64,000 nucleotides of DNA from assembly GCF_014905615.1 (NCBI RefSeq), contig NZ_AQGU01000029.1:248001-312000 (forward strand). The letters run 5' to 3'. The position numbers were made by a program, and so were the translations under genes. The notes beneath the pieces are model-generated. The model searched no databases. It was not told the DNA's origin and saw only the letters and a list, made by a program, of their open reading frames with translations. How positions within the stretch are numbered: the first letter of the stretch is position 1; each line of letters opens with the position of its first letter. This document shows, piece by piece, positions 27,170-36,916 of the stretch. The stretch comes from Pseudoalteromonas aliena SW19 (GTDB taxonomy: Bacteria; Pseudomonadota; Gammaproteobacteria; Enterobacterales; Alteromonadaceae).

Positions 27170-27879
27170 ATATTGGTTACTTAGGCAAAGTGCCTTGTTT
27201 AGGTGACTTTGTTCAAGATAATGTCTCTAAAGACTTCTCAAAGCATTGGGAGCAATGGCTGCAAGCAGCCATTGCTGTTAGCAAAGAGCAACTTGGGGAT
27301 GTATGGGAAGATAGTTATTTAACAGGTCCTGTTTGGCATTTTGCTTTGAGCCCAAATATAGTGGGTGATAAAGGCGTTATGGGGACATTGCTCCCAAGTA
27401 TGGATGCAGTTGGCAGACATTATCCTTTTACGGTTTTGAGTACTACAGACAATAACCCTATTGATATCTTAAATTCAGGCGTTTTTTCACTTGAATATGA
27501 AGATGTAGTTTTAAAAGTTTTAGACGGTTCGGTCGATCTTTTTTCATGGCGAAAAGAGGTCTCTAAAACGATTAAAATCGCAGCTTGTGAAAACAAGCAA
27601 GTGACTTACTCCCACTCTGTTGATAAAAATAAAGATGGTGAAGCTTTTGAATTTTCAGGAACAGAACTGAGCAGTGATGTTTTGAAAGATGCGATGCATG
27701 CATTATTGTATAAAAAGCATGGTGAATACAGTGTTTGGTGGACACATGGCTCTTGTAATATAAAGCCCATGGTACTGATAACTTCAGCATTACCTCCTAT
27801 AAATCAAGTTGCGGCAATGTTAGATGGAAGATGGAAGCATTGGGAATGGAATTACACACAGGTAAAAAATAGTGATTAG
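27151..27879 (+). CDS. tagF: T6SS post-translational regulator TagF
   Basis: A 242-residue protein with the family opening G-Y-L-G-K-V-P-C-L-G-D-F-V and W-E-Q-W-L-Q. In Pseudomonas TagF represses T6SS by binding the FHA protein, independently of phosphorylation. The start at 27151 is preferred to one nine codons upstream because it gives the conserved N-terminus; it overlaps the end of tssM by 19 bases, suggesting translational coupling. Confidence 0.92.
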   Translation: MSDAIINIGYLGKVPCLGDFVQDNVSKDFSKHWEQWLQAAIAVSKEQLGDVWEDSYLTGPVWHFALSPNIVGDKGVMGTLLPSMDAVGRHYPFTVLSTTDNNPIDILNSGVFSLEYEDVVLKVLDGSVDLFSWRKEVSKTIKIAACENKQVTYSHSVDKNKDGEAFEFSGTELSSDVLKDAMHALLYKKHGEYSVWWTHGSCNIKPMVLITSALPPINQVAAMLDGRWKHWEWNYTQVKNSD

Positions 27880-28669
27880 CAATTTTAATACAAGTTACGC
27901 AATTACTCACCGAGGTGTTGTAAGACAGCTCAATGAAGATTCCCATGTAGAGATAAACAGCCATAACTTATGGGTTGTGGCTGATGGAATGGGGGGACAT
28001 GAGGCCGGCGAGGTTGCAAGTCAGTTAGTTGTTGACGTAATTAGAGCAAAAGTACAAGAGCGCGACTTAAAAGACTTAACTGTTTCTCACATTGTAAGTG
28101 CGATAGAAGAGGCAAATAAACAACTAAACGATTACAGCTCTCAGTATCTCGAAAACAAAACAGCGGGTAGTACCGTTACAGCATTATTTGTCAAAGATGG
28201 AAAGTATTATATTTTGTGGGTAGGCGATAGCAGAGCTTACTTGCTGCGCAATGGAGTACTTACGCAAGTATCAAGAGATCATAGCCAAGTTAATGATTTA
28301 ATTGATGAAGGGATTATTTCTGTAGAGGAAGCTAAAGATCACCCTCTATCGAATGTAATAACGCGAGCTGTGGGTGTAATGGAAAACGTAAACGTTGATG
28401 TTATTCAAAATGACATTAAAACGGGCGATCTTTTCTTACTTTGTTCTGATGGACTAACAGGCGAGTTGTCTGATGATGAAATATGTTTATCATTAGAGCC
28501 AAGCAGTATTATTGACTCAGGAATGGCCTTAATGCACTCCTCTTTAGTGCGAGGTGCTCGAGATAATGTAACGTGTATTATTGTTAAATATGATGAGACT
28601 AAAAGTAATCAGCATAGTGAAACCTTTAATATTCAAGATGAAGCGACAATCCCTTTATTTACTAAATAA
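27872..28669 (+). CDS. pppA: T6SS PP2C-type Ser/Thr phosphatase
   Basis: A 265-residue PPM/PP2C phosphatase that reverses PpkA phosphorylation. The metal-binding motifs are present: R-x-x-N-E-D-S near residues 17-23, V-V-A-D-G-M-G-G-H, W-V-G-D-S-R-A-Y and the final A-R-D-N-V-T. The GTG start overlaps the end of tagF by eight bases. The stop codon TAA at 28667-28669 coincides with the first bases of the fold-back MITE. Confidence 0.94.
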   Translation: MISNFNTSYAITHRGVVRQLNEDSHVEINSHNLWVVADGMGGHEAGEVASQLVVDVIRAKVQERDLKDLTVSHIVSAIEEANKQLNDYSSQYLENKTAGSTVTALFVKDGKYYILWVGDSRAYLLRNGVLTQVSRDHSQVNDLIDEGIISVEEAKDHPLSNVITRAVGVMENVNVDVIQNDIKTGDLFLLCSDGLTGELSDDEICLSLEPSSIIDSGMALMHSSLVRGARDNVTCIIVKYDETKSNQHSETFNIQDEATIPLFTK

Positions 28670-28863
28670 CCTGAACTCTGGATAATAAATCTATCTCGAG
28701 CAGCTATTTTCAGCGCTAACTGCGTTGAATTTACTTGCAATAGGCCCGCTATTGACGCGTAAATTCGCCTTGTTTTCACTGAAAATTTTTGGCTAGAGAA
28801 AATAAATTTAAATATCACTATGATTCAATACGTTAGTAAATCTTTTAACCAGAGTTCAGGTTA
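28667..28863. mobile_element. Fold-back MITE between pppA and tssA
   Basis: A 197-base element with perfect 15-base terminal inverted repeats: TAACCTGAACTCTGG at the left and CCAGAGTTCAGGTTA at the right. The interior halves (about 28695-28745 and 28747-28798) also align with each other as inverted copies at roughly two-thirds identity, so the whole element can fold into a hairpin. No transposase is encoded. The left end begins at the stop codon of pppA. A single copy of the end sequence recurs at 61071-61088. Confidence 0.75.
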
Positions 28864-29124
28864 AATAATCAGATTTGAGGTTAAATAGTTTGTTTACTGG
28901 CATAAAGTTTTTTAAAATAGGCGCTATAAATGGAACTGAACATGGTTTGACTGAATCATTTTCACACCAGCAAAAATAGTAAATTAGTACGTGATTGTTT
29001 TTGTATTCGCAATAGTCCGCACATAAATGCTAGTATGGCTAGGCTTGTAATTTCTTATAAAGAATGTAATATAAAATCCGCCTCGCTTTATTGGGGTTTT
29101 ATGGATAATTATTAGGACGACGGA
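28864..29124. other. Promoter region of the second T6SS operon
   Basis: About 260 AT-rich bases between the MITE and tssA with no coding frame. The break in the otherwise tight operon and the MITE hairpin suggest that tssA onward has its own promoter here; no specific site is called. Confidence 0.4.
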
Positions 29125-30240
29125 ATGTTTTTATTAGACGAATATATCTCCCCTATTTCAGATACTGAGTTTGCAGGCATTGATCCTCGCTCAGATGTTT
29201 CTCCTACGTCCACATATTATGCCTTAAAAGATTTAAGAAACCAGTTAAGAGCAGCTGAAAGAAATGCTTTAGTTGATGAGCAAGGTATTGCATCTTTATC
29301 TCGTGACTGGTTACCTTTGCTTGAGCAATGCAGTAAAGCAATTAAAACTGAAAGTAAAGACATTGAATATATAGCATGGTTCATAGAGGCGATGTGCCGT
29401 ATTTACGGGTTTAAAGGTTTAGCATTTGGTTTTAATGTTGCACATAATTTAATTGACAGTCACTTTGAATCACTTTATCCAACATTGGATGACGATGATG
29501 AAATTTCGGATAAAGTATCGGCGTTAGCTGGCTTAAATGGAGCCGCTGGTGAAGGGACTTTGATTATTCCTATCAAGAGCATCTACCTTACAGATAGCGT
29601 AAGTATCGACTCTTTTTCTTTTTGGGAATATCAACAAGGTTATGACGTATCGCGCTTAAGTGACGACAAACGAGAAAAAAAGATTACTCAGGGCTCAGTT
29701 GACTTTGAATTAATTGAAAAGAGTGCAGCAGAGACAAGTACAGAATTCTTTGTTTCACTTAAACAAGATATAGAAAAAGCGATTGAGCAGTTTTCAATAC
29801 TCAGTGACGTAATGGATAAAGCAACGGGGCAACCCCAACCAACGTCGAGTATTAAGCAAGCACTTGAAGTCAGCCTTGCGGCTGTGAAACATGTTGCAGC
29901 CGATAAGCTTGAAGCGGCTGAGAAAGCGCTTGCTGAAAATAATAAAGAAGAAGAAATTGAATTGAAAGATGATGACGTTGAATCGACAGCAACAGTGGTC
30001 GAAAAAGCGAATAATCACGAGATAAATTCAAGAGAGAATGCGATAAAAAAATTGAAAGAGATCGCTCTGTTTTTTAGAAATACAGAGCCTCACTCACCAA
30101 TGTCGTACACCATAGAACAAGTAATTCGATGGAGCGAATTATCGCTGCCTGAATTATTAAATGAACTAATTACAGATAGCGATGCTAGGACTGGGTACTT
30201 TAAGTTGTCTGGCATTAAAATCAGCGAAACTGAAACATAG
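29125..30240 (+). CDS. tssA: T6SS protein TssA
   Basis: A 371-residue protein with the ImpA N-terminal domain: L-L-D-E-Y-I-S-P-I-S-x-x-x-x-A-G-I-D-P-R and later E-A-M-C-R-I-Y-G-F-K-G-L-A. TssA primes and caps sheath polymerisation. The central part is a charged Glu/Lys/Ala-rich coiled-coil-like stretch (about 255-305), and the C-terminus has the P-H-S-P-M-S-Y-T-I-E-Q-V-I-R-W block. GGACGACGGA precedes the start. Confidence 0.93.
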   Translation: MFLLDEYISPISDTEFAGIDPRSDVSPTSTYYALKDLRNQLRAAERNALVDEQGIASLSRDWLPLLEQCSKAIKTESKDIEYIAWFIEAMCRIYGFKGLAFGFNVAHNLIDSHFESLYPTLDDDDEISDKVSALAGLNGAAGEGTLIIPIKSIYLTDSVSIDSFSFWEYQQGYDVSRLSDDKREKKITQGSVDFELIEKSAAETSTEFFVSLKQDIEKAIEQFSILSDVMDKATGQPQPTSSIKQALEVSLAAVKHVAADKLEAAEKALAENNKEEEIELKDDDVESTATVVEKANNHEINSRENAIKKLKEIALFFRNTEPHSPMSYTIEQVIRWSELSLPELLNELITDSDARTGYFKLSGIKISETET

Positions 30241-30256
30241 GTAAAAGGAGTTCTCA

Positions 30257-30760
30257 ATGAGTATCCATGATAAATTAAAACGAGTTCGTAAACCGAGAGT
30301 ACACATCACTTATGATGTAGAAACGGAAGGCGCAGAGGTAAAGAAAGAATTACCATTTGTTGTTGGTGTAATGGGCGATTTCTCTGGTGATAATACCGAT
30401 GCTTTAAAACCTCTTAAAGACAGACGATTTATACAAATAGATCGTGACAGTTTTAATGATGTTTTAAAACGTATGAGTCCGTCACTGAGCTGGAAAGTTG
30501 CAAATACATTAACGGATGATGGTTCTGAATTTCAAGTCGACCTTAATTTTAAATCAATAGAAGACTTTGAGCCTGCTGCCGTTGTAAATCAAGTAGAACC
30601 ATTACGTAAGTTAATGGAAACGAGAAACAAACTACGTGATTTAATGACTAAAATTGATCGTTCAGAAGAACTAGAGAATGTATTAGAAGAAGTACTAAGT
30701 AATACAGCAAGTTTAGATTCTATCGCGAAGGAATTGAAATTAGAGGAGACTGAAAAATGA
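30257..30760 (+). CDS. tssB: T6SS sheath small subunit TssB
   Basis: A 167-residue protein with [12 protein letters not shown] and [13 protein letters not shown], the hallmark of TssB/VipA. It pairs with TssC to form the contractile sheath. AAAAGGAG precedes the start; its stop overlaps the tssC start (ATGA), matching the need for equal amounts. Confidence 0.97.
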   Translation: MSIHDKLKRVRKPRVHITYDVETEGAEVKKELPFVVGVMGDFSGDNTDALKPLKDRRFIQIDRDSFNDVLKRMSPSLSWKVANTLTDDGSEFQVDLNFKSIEDFEPAAVVNQVEPLRKLMETRNKLRDLMTKIDRSEELENVLEEVLSNTASLDSIAKELKLEETEK

Positions 30761-32247
30761 GTACTGAACAATTAAGTACAGAACTAGAGTCTACTTCTGA
30801 GGCAAGTTCTTCACTTTTAGAACAAGCTATCGGCGCAACTAAACAAACAGATGCAAGCCGCGCTGAAGAGTTACTTAAAACACTGACAGAAGAGGCATTA
30901 AAAGGCACTGTTCAGTGGAATAAAAACATGACAGTGACGTTTAATGAAGCTATTCAGTTAATCGATCAAAAAATATCGAAACAGCTTAGCGTTGTTATGC
31001 ACAGTGAAGAGTTTCAAAAGCTTGAAGGTTCATGGCGTGGTTTACACCACCTTGTAATGAATTCAGAAACGAGTGGTACGCTTAAAATTCGTGTTCTGAA
31101 TATGAAGAAGAAAGAGCTTCATAAAGATTTAAGTAAAGCGGTTGAATTTGATCAAAGTCAGACCTTTAAGAAAATATACGAGTCTGAATTTGGCACGCCT
31201 GGTGGCGAACCGTATGGCACTATTGTAGGTGACTTTGAATTTACTAATCACCCAGAAGATGTTGAAACGCTTAGTTTAATGTCTAATGTTGCCGCAGCTG
31301 GTTTCTGCCCATTTATTGCTGCATCATCACCTTCTTTATTTGGTTTTGATAACTGGGAAGAGCTAACAAAGCCTCGTGATTTAGAAAAAGTTTTTGAATC
31401 GCTAGAATATACAAAATGGCGTTCATTTAGAGATAGCGATGATTCACGTTTTGTATCATTAACTATGCCTCGCTTCTTATCTCGTCTGCCGTATGGTGCG
31501 GCGTCAAAACCTGTAGAAGAGTTTAACTACGAAGAGTTTGAAGTTGAGCCTAAAGCGGGTCGTTCAGTGAGTACTGAAAATAAAGACTACTGCTGGAGTA
31601 ATGCAGCCTATGCGATGGCGACTAATATGACAAAAGCCTTTGCTCAATACGGCTTTTGTACTGCTATTCGTGGTGCTGAAGGCGGTGGTAAAGTTGAAGG
31701 TCTTCCTACGCATATATTCACAAGTGATGATGGTGATCCGGATCTAAAATGTCCTACTGAAATCGGTATTACAGATCGTCGTGAAGCAGAGCTAAGTAAA
31801 TTAGGTTTCCTACCACTTTGTCATTATAAAAACACAGATTACGCTGTTTTCTTTGGCGGACAAAGCTGTCAAAAACCAAAGATATATTCGACACCAGATG
31901 CAACTGCAAATGCTGCTATTTCTGCTCGTCTTCCTTATTTAATGGCAACATCTCGTTTTGCTCATTATCTTAAAGTTATGGCGCGCGATAAAATCGGTAG
32001 CTTTATGGAGGCTGAGGATGTTGAGTCTTGGTTAAACCGTTGGATCCTGTCATACGTTAATGCGACAGAGGGTGGTGGTCAAGATATTAGAGCACGTTAC
32101 CCATTAGCTGATGCAAAAGTATCTGTTAAAGAGATCCCAGGCCAACCAGGCGCTTACAATGCGGTTGCTTGGTTAAAGCCTTGGCTACAAATGGAAGAAC
32201 TGACTTCTTCTTTACGTCTTGTAGCTAAAATTCCAGAGATTGGTTAA
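30757..32247 (+). CDS. tssC: T6SS sheath large subunit TssC
   Basis: A 496-residue sheath subunit of the TssC/VipB family. Conserved blocks include [22 protein letters not shown] and [15 protein letters not shown]. It is translationally coupled with tssB and is the canonical partner. A diverged second copy follows directly. Confidence 0.97.
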   Translation: MSTEQLSTELESTSEASSSLLEQAIGATKQTDASRAEELLKTLTEEALKGTVQWNKNMTVTFNEAIQLIDQKISKQLSVVMHSEEFQKLEGSWRGLHHLVMNSETSGTLKIRVLNMKKKELHKDLSKAVEFDQSQTFKKIYESEFGTPGGEPYGTIVGDFEFTNHPEDVETLSLMSNVAAAGFCPFIAASSPSLFGFDNWEELTKPRDLEKVFESLEYTKWRSFRDSDDSRFVSLTMPRFLSRLPYGAASKPVEEFNYEEFEVEPKAGRSVSTENKDYCWSNAAYAMATNMTKAFAQYGFCTAIRGAEGGGKVEGLPTHIFTSDDGDPDLKCPTEIGITDRREAELSKLGFLPLCHYKNTDYAVFFGGQSCQKPKIYSTPDATANAAISARLPYLMATSRFAHYLKVMARDKIGSFMEAEDVESWLNRWILSYVNATEGGGQDIRARYPLADAKVSVKEIPGQPGAYNAVAWLKPWLQMEELTSSLRLVAKIPEIG

Positions 32248-32283
32248 TAAACTAATCTCAAGCGTTAAGGATAATGCAGTAGA

Positions 32284-33810
32284 ATGAATCACGAAGAGTT
32301 TTCATTTATAAATCAAGACATTGCTTTTCAACAAAAAGCACAGTCTCGAATAAGTGATAATGATGCTTTGCTTGATAGATTTTTGAACGAAAAAAATCTA
32401 GATAAAGCATTGTTATTATGGCTTGAAGGCTCTTCTGATTCACCTATTTCATGGAATAAGGAATCTATTGGCCCCTACCTACAACGTATAATTGTGGAAT
32501 TAGATCAACAAATATCTAATCAATTAAACACGATTATTCACGCGAAAAAGTTTCAAAAATTAGAAGCCAGCTGGCGTAATTTATGGTGGCTGTTACTGCA
32601 AAGTGAACAGTACGACAAAGAAAATAAAGTAAAAGTAAAATTATTAAATTGCGACTGGGTTACATTATCAAAAGATGTAAATAAAGCGATTGATTTTGAC
32701 CAAAGTTTGTTTTTTCAATTACTTTACCAAAGTGAATTTGATAGTGCTGGAGGAGAGCCTTTTGGCGTTGTTATTGGCGATTATGAAATAACCAATACTT
32801 GCTCTGAAGGAACAACTCACAACGATATCGACACCATTAAAGAAATTTCAAGAACTGCGGCCGCTGCATTTGCTCCCTTTATTTGTTCTGCCTCAGCTAA
32901 TTTGTTTGGTGCAGATAGTTTTTCAGACTTGGGCTATTATTCAGATCTTTTTAATCATTTTGAGCAGCCAGAATACGCAAAATGGCAGAGTTTTAGAAAA
33001 ATGGAAGAGTCCCGATTTGTTGGATTCACATTACCCCATGTATTAGTAAGACCCCCTTACAGCAATGATGGAAAACGCCATCAAGATTTTTATTTTAAAG
33101 AACAAATAACCAACCCTGAGACAGATATGCTTTGGGGTAACGCCGCTTATCAGTTTGTATCAACAATAATAAGAGCCTATTGTGAAAGCGGTTGGTTTGG
33201 TCATATTCGCGGTATAGAACCTGGAAAAATTTCTAAAGGGTTAGTCACAGGGCTTGCTCGAGATAGTTTTGCTAACGATACCTATCAAAAAGAGGCAAAA
33301 CCGCCTTTAGATTTACTGGTAACCAGTAAATTTGAGAAACAATTTTCTGAACTTGGGTTTATTCCAGCATCGTCTGTAACAAATACTGAGCATATTGTTT
33401 TTTATAGTAATGCATCGGTTCAAAAAACAATAAACTACGATTCAAATGCTGCGAATATCAATGCCCGTTTATCATCGATGCTGCAGTATATTTTATGTGT
33501 TTCTCGATTTGCGCATTATTTAAAACTATTAGCACGTGACAGAGTGGGTTCTTATAGTACAGCACAGGCCTGTGAACGAGATTTACAAGCTTGGATAAAT
33601 AACTATACCACGGCATCAGATTCCGCTTCTGAGCATATTAGAAGCAAGTACCCATTGAGTAATGCTAGAATAAAAGTCAGTGAAAACAAGGCTAACCCAG
33701 GGCACTATTTTTCTGTTTTGCAGTTACAACCACATTTTCAATTAGATCAAATGGTCTCTAGTATAAAATTAATTACAGAGCTCAGTCCTCATCATAAAAT
33801 AAAGGAATAG
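32284..33810 (+). CDS. Second TssC-family sheath-like protein
   Basis: A 508-residue TssC paralogue that keeps the main blocks (F-Q-K-L-E-A-S-W-R-N-L, E-F-D-S-A-G-G-E-P-F-G, R-F-A-H-Y-L-K-L-L-A-R-D-R-V-G) but diverges in between and at the N-terminus. No partner TssB gene is next to it. The nearest Shine-Dalgarno candidate (AAGGA) is more than ten bases from the ATG, so translation may be weaker than that of tssC. Tandem tssC genes are known, for example tssC40/tssC41 of Agrobacterium. It could be a minor sheath or baseplate-proximal subunit. Confidence 0.88.
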   Translation: MNHEEFSFINQDIAFQQKAQSRISDNDALLDRFLNEKNLDKALLLWLEGSSDSPISWNKESIGPYLQRIIVELDQQISNQLNTIIHAKKFQKLEASWRNLWWLLLQSEQYDKENKVKVKLLNCDWVTLSKDVNKAIDFDQSLFFQLLYQSEFDSAGGEPFGVVIGDYEITNTCSEGTTHNDIDTIKEISRTAAAAFAPFICSASANLFGADSFSDLGYYSDLFNHFEQPEYAKWQSFRKMEESRFVGFTLPHVLVRPPYSNDGKRHQDFYFKEQITNPETDMLWGNAAYQFVSTIIRAYCESGWFGHIRGIEPGKISKGLVTGLARDSFANDTYQKEAKPPLDLLVTSKFEKQFSELGFIPASSVTNTEHIVFYSNASVQKTINYDSNAANINARLSSMLQYILCVSRFAHYLKLLARDRVGSYSTAQACERDLQAWINNYTTASDSASEHIRSKYPLSNARIKVSENKANPGHYFSVLQLQPHFQLDQMVSSIKLITELSPHHKIKE

Positions 33811-33812
33811 TC

Positions 33813-34592
33813 ATGAAAAAAATACATAGCTTAATTCGCGAGGGTAAACTTACTGATGCATTATCTTGGTGCGCAACACAATTACAAGATGAGCCTTTAA
33901 ACTTTGATATCAGAAGTATTTATGCTGAGTTACTTTGCATTAATGGCGAGCTTGAAAAAGCGGATAAGCAGTTAGACTTTATGGTTCAGAAAAACCCAGA
34001 GTTTGCGGTGGGTGCAGTTAACCTTCGCCACTTAATTAGAGCACAGCAATCAAGAGTTGATTTTTATCAAGGTAAAGGCATCCCTAAGTTATTTCATGAA
34101 GCGGATGAGCTTGATACTTTATTTTTAAAAATGCATATGGCTTTACTCGAAGGCGAGATTGATGAAGCGGGCAAATTAGCGAAAGAAATGGAATTGCTAA
34201 GAATTGAAACGTCTCAAGACAGCGACTCAGTAGTGAGAGATCTTGATGACAGCCTAGCGCCATATTTAGAGGTTTTAGGCACTAATGGTGAGTTTTATTT
34301 AGCAAACTTTAATGAGATAGAAGCATTAAAAGTAGAGCCAAACGCATCGTTACTTGAAAGTATTTGGTTAAGAGTTGAAATTACTATTAAAAATGATGGT
34401 CCTTCAGGTACTGCACATTTACCGCTGGTGTATGCAAACGCAGATACAGAACTAGAAAAGCTAGGGCAAGTTTCTGATTGGGTCGATCTTAAAGAAGAGC
34501 TTACTATTGGTAAAGGGATGAAAATGCTGTTTGTTAACGACGAGGCAATCACTATCCCAAATTTAAAAATAAACGTGTTCGAAAGCGTTTAA
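33813..34592 (+). CDS. tagJ: T6SS accessory protein TagJ (ImpE family)
   Basis: A 259-residue protein of the ImpE/SciE family with N-terminal TPR-like helices (G-K-L-T-D-A-L-S-W and R-S-I-Y-A-E-L-L-C-I-N-G-E-L-E-K-A) and the A-V-N-L-R-H-L-I-R-A-Q-Q-S-R segment. In known systems TagJ binds TssB and supports sheath recycling by ClpV. It begins three bases after the second tssC, within the sheath operon. Confidence 0.92.
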   Translation: MKKIHSLIREGKLTDALSWCATQLQDEPLNFDIRSIYAELLCINGELEKADKQLDFMVQKNPEFAVGAVNLRHLIRAQQSRVDFYQGKGIPKLFHEADELDTLFLKMHMALLEGEIDEAGKLAKEMELLRIETSQDSDSVVRDLDDSLAPYLEVLGTNGEFYLANFNEIEALKVEPNASLLESIWLRVEITIKNDGPSGTAHLPLVYANADTELEKLGQVSDWVDLKEELTIGKGMKMLFVNDEAITIPNLKINVFESV

Positions 34593-34607
34593 TCCATTTG
34601 AACTATT

Positions 34608-35093
34608 ATGATTGAACATAAGCAACAGCTTCAAGCATCTATTATCGATAGACTTATCGACGATGAGCCAGACTTTCAAGATGCGCCTTCTCGTACAGAA
34701 GGTATTACCATTAGTGAGCTAAGAAATAATGTACGAAGGGATATAGAAGCGTTGCTTAATGCAAGGATCCAATGGCATACCTGGCCATCTCAATATAATG
34801 AGTTAGCAACATCTTGCTTATCATACGGTCTGCCAGACTTTTCAAGTATGTCTGTAAGCTCTCACGAAGGGCGAACATTATTGTGTGAAACCGTTAGGGA
34901 CACAATTTTAAAATTTGAGCCGCGATTCCTTGAAGTTGAGGTGTTTACAGATGAAGAAGTGCCTGTAAATAGAGTGCTTAACTTACGTATAAATGCGCTT
35001 TTGTATGCGGATCCTGAACCTGAATTTATCAGTTTTGACTCTGAGGTTGAGCCCGTTAACTTAGGTATGAAGATTATTGAGGCATCTTTATGA
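34608..35093 (+). CDS. tssE: T6SS baseplate protein TssE (gp25-like)
   Basis: A 161-residue gp25-like protein. It has S-I-I-D-R-L-I-D-D-E-P near the N-terminus, the R-R-D-I-E-A-L-L-N block and the E-P-R-F motif typical of gp25 proteins. TssE is part of the baseplate wedge and starts sheath assembly. Its stop overlaps the tssF start (ATGA). Confidence 0.95.
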   Translation: MIEHKQQLQASIIDRLIDDEPDFQDAPSRTEGITISELRNNVRRDIEALLNARIQWHTWPSQYNELATSCLSYGLPDFSSMSVSSHEGRTLLCETVRDTILKFEPRFLEVEVFTDEEVPVNRVLNLRINALLYADPEPEFISFDSEVEPVNLGMKIIEASL

Positions 35094-36916
35094 ACGATGA
35101 ATTATTAAAATATTACAATCGTGAATTAGCATTTGTGCGTCACTTAGGTAAAGACTTTGCAGATAAATACCCAAAAGTAGCTGGGCGTTTAAAGCTAAGT
35201 GAAGATCACATTGAAGACCCTCACGTATCAAGGTTGATTGAATCATTTGCTTTTTTAACAGCAAATATCAGGCAAAAATTGGATGACAGTTTCCCAGAGT
35301 TAACGGATGCTTTATTGGGCCAAATGTTTCCTGATTATCAAGCGCCTATTCCCTCAATGTCGATAGTAAAATTAGAAGCAGAAAATTTATCGACAACCGG
35401 TATTATCATTCCAAAAGCGAGTGAAGTAGAAACCAATGTTGAGTCGATGAAACAATGTAAGTTTCAAACTTGCTACGAAACCTACCTATGGCCTGTAGAA
35501 ATTACCAATGTGCAGTTTGATAACAGCCCATTTGTTGCACCTAAACCACGTTGGCATGAAAAAGCGAAATCTATTTTTAAGCTAGAATTAACCGGTGAGT
35601 ACGAAGGTGTATCACTTGCTGAAACAGGGCTTGAAAAACTAAGAATATTTATAAATGGACAATGGCATCATACTCTAAAAGTGTATGAGTTATTGTTTAA
35701 GCATTGCATCGGCATTGCATTTGATAATGGTGAAGAAGGAATTAAGTACTTATCCAAGAGTCAGCTAAAAGCCGTTGGGTTTAGTTCAAATGAAGCCGTT
35801 GTTCCCTATTCGCAGCGCTCGTCTGCGGGCTATCGTTTATTAGTTGAAAATTTTACTTTTCCAGAGAAATTTAGGTTTTTTGAATTACAGGGGATAAAGT
35901 CGTCTCTTCCAAAAAAATCGAATCAATGTAATGTTTATTTTTACCTAGATACAGAGTCAGCTGAGCTTGAAAAACAAGTCGATAAAAATATGTTTTTGCT
36001 TGGTTGCACACCCATCATTAACTTATTTGAGCAAGAGCTGGAACCGATTCGTCCGGAAATAAGTGAGTATGAATACAAATTAACGCCGCGCTATATGGAT
36101 TCAGAGATCTCAGAAGTAATTGGTCTGACTGAAGTCATTGCTTTTGATCATAAAGGTAACAAGCAAGTCGTGTCTCCTTTTTATGGGCAAACACACCCAA
36201 AATATCACGGTCATGCTGATTTATTTTGGCATATACGCAGAGAAACGGCCTCATGGGCAGGTGGTTATGTTGAATCCGGAACTGAAACATTTTTGTCTCT
36301 AGTCGATGCTACATTTGAAAATACCGCAATGGAGTATGGAGAAGGGAATACTGTTTTAACTGTCCGTGCAAATTGTAGCAACAGAAACTTGCCAGCCAGT
36401 ATGCCTTTTGGTGATGATGAGCTGGGTTTATTGATGCCTGAGCGTGGTGATGTTATAAAAAAAATTCGCTGCTTAATCCCTTTTACTCACGCTGTTCGGC
36501 CTATTTTGGCGGACGCGACGAGGTGGCAGTTAGTAAATCATCTAACCCTGGACACATTTAGTGGTGACGATGCTTGCAGCAAACTCAAAGAGGTATTGAG
36601 ACTTTATGATTTTAGGGCCTCACCACAAACAAAAGGCATGATTGATAATATTTATAGAGTATTAATTACGCCTTCTACAGCACGAGTTGTGCAAAGTGGT
36701 AGAGTGAGTTTTGCAACAGGCAGTGATATTGAAATTACCTTTGCAAATGATGATTTCTCTGGCAGTGGTATGTTTTTCTTTGCATCTATACTGGACCATT
36801 TTTTTGCGCAGTTTTCAGCTATAAATAGCTTTACGCGTGTCAGTCTTCGCTTAAAAGAACAAGAGCAAATATATTATCAATGGCCGGCAAGAGTCGGTGA
36901 TAGTCCTCTTTTATGA
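35090..36916 (+). CDS. tssF: T6SS baseplate protein TssF
   Basis: A 608-residue protein beginning L-L-K-Y-Y-N-R-E-L-A-F-V-R-H-L-G-K-D-F-A and containing D-P-H-V-S-R-L-I-E-S-F-A-F-L, the hallmark of TssF. Two TssF and one TssG form the wedge core of the baseplate. It is coupled to tssE and tssG by four-base overlaps. Confidence 0.97.
   Translation: MNDELLKYYNRELAFVRHLGKDFADKYPKVAGRLKLSEDHIEDPHVSRLIESFAFLTANIRQKLDDSFPELTDALLGQMFPDYQAPIPSMSIVKLEAENLSTTGIIIPKASEVETNVESMKQCKFQTCYETYLWPVEITNVQFDNSPFVAPKPRWHEKAKSIFKLELTGEYEGVSLAETGLEKLRIFINGQWHHTLKVYELLFKHCIGIAFDNGEEGIKYLSKSQLKAVGFSSNEAVVPYSQRSSAGYRLLVENFTFPEKFRFFELQGIKSSLPKKSNQCNVYFYLDTESAELEKQVDKNMFLLGCTPIINLFEQELEPIRPEISEYEYKLTPRYMDSEISEVIGLTEVIAFDHKGNKQVVSPFYGQTHPKYHGHADLFWHIRRETASWAGGYVESGTETFLSLVDATFENTAMEYGEGNTVLTVRANCSNRNLPASMPFGDDELGLLMPERGDVIKKIRCLIPFTHAVRPILADATRWQLVNHLTLDTFSGDDACSKLKEVLRLYDFRASPQTKGMIDNIYRVLITPSTARVVQSGRVSFATGSDIEITFANDDFSGSGMFFFASILDHFFAQFSAINSFTRVSLRLKEQEQIYYQWPARVGDSPLL

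Noticed and set aside
28633..28818. A 61-codon minus-strand frame after pppA
   Set aside because: It lies almost wholly inside the fold-back MITE and has no ribosome site or recognisable domain; it is a by-product of the repeat.
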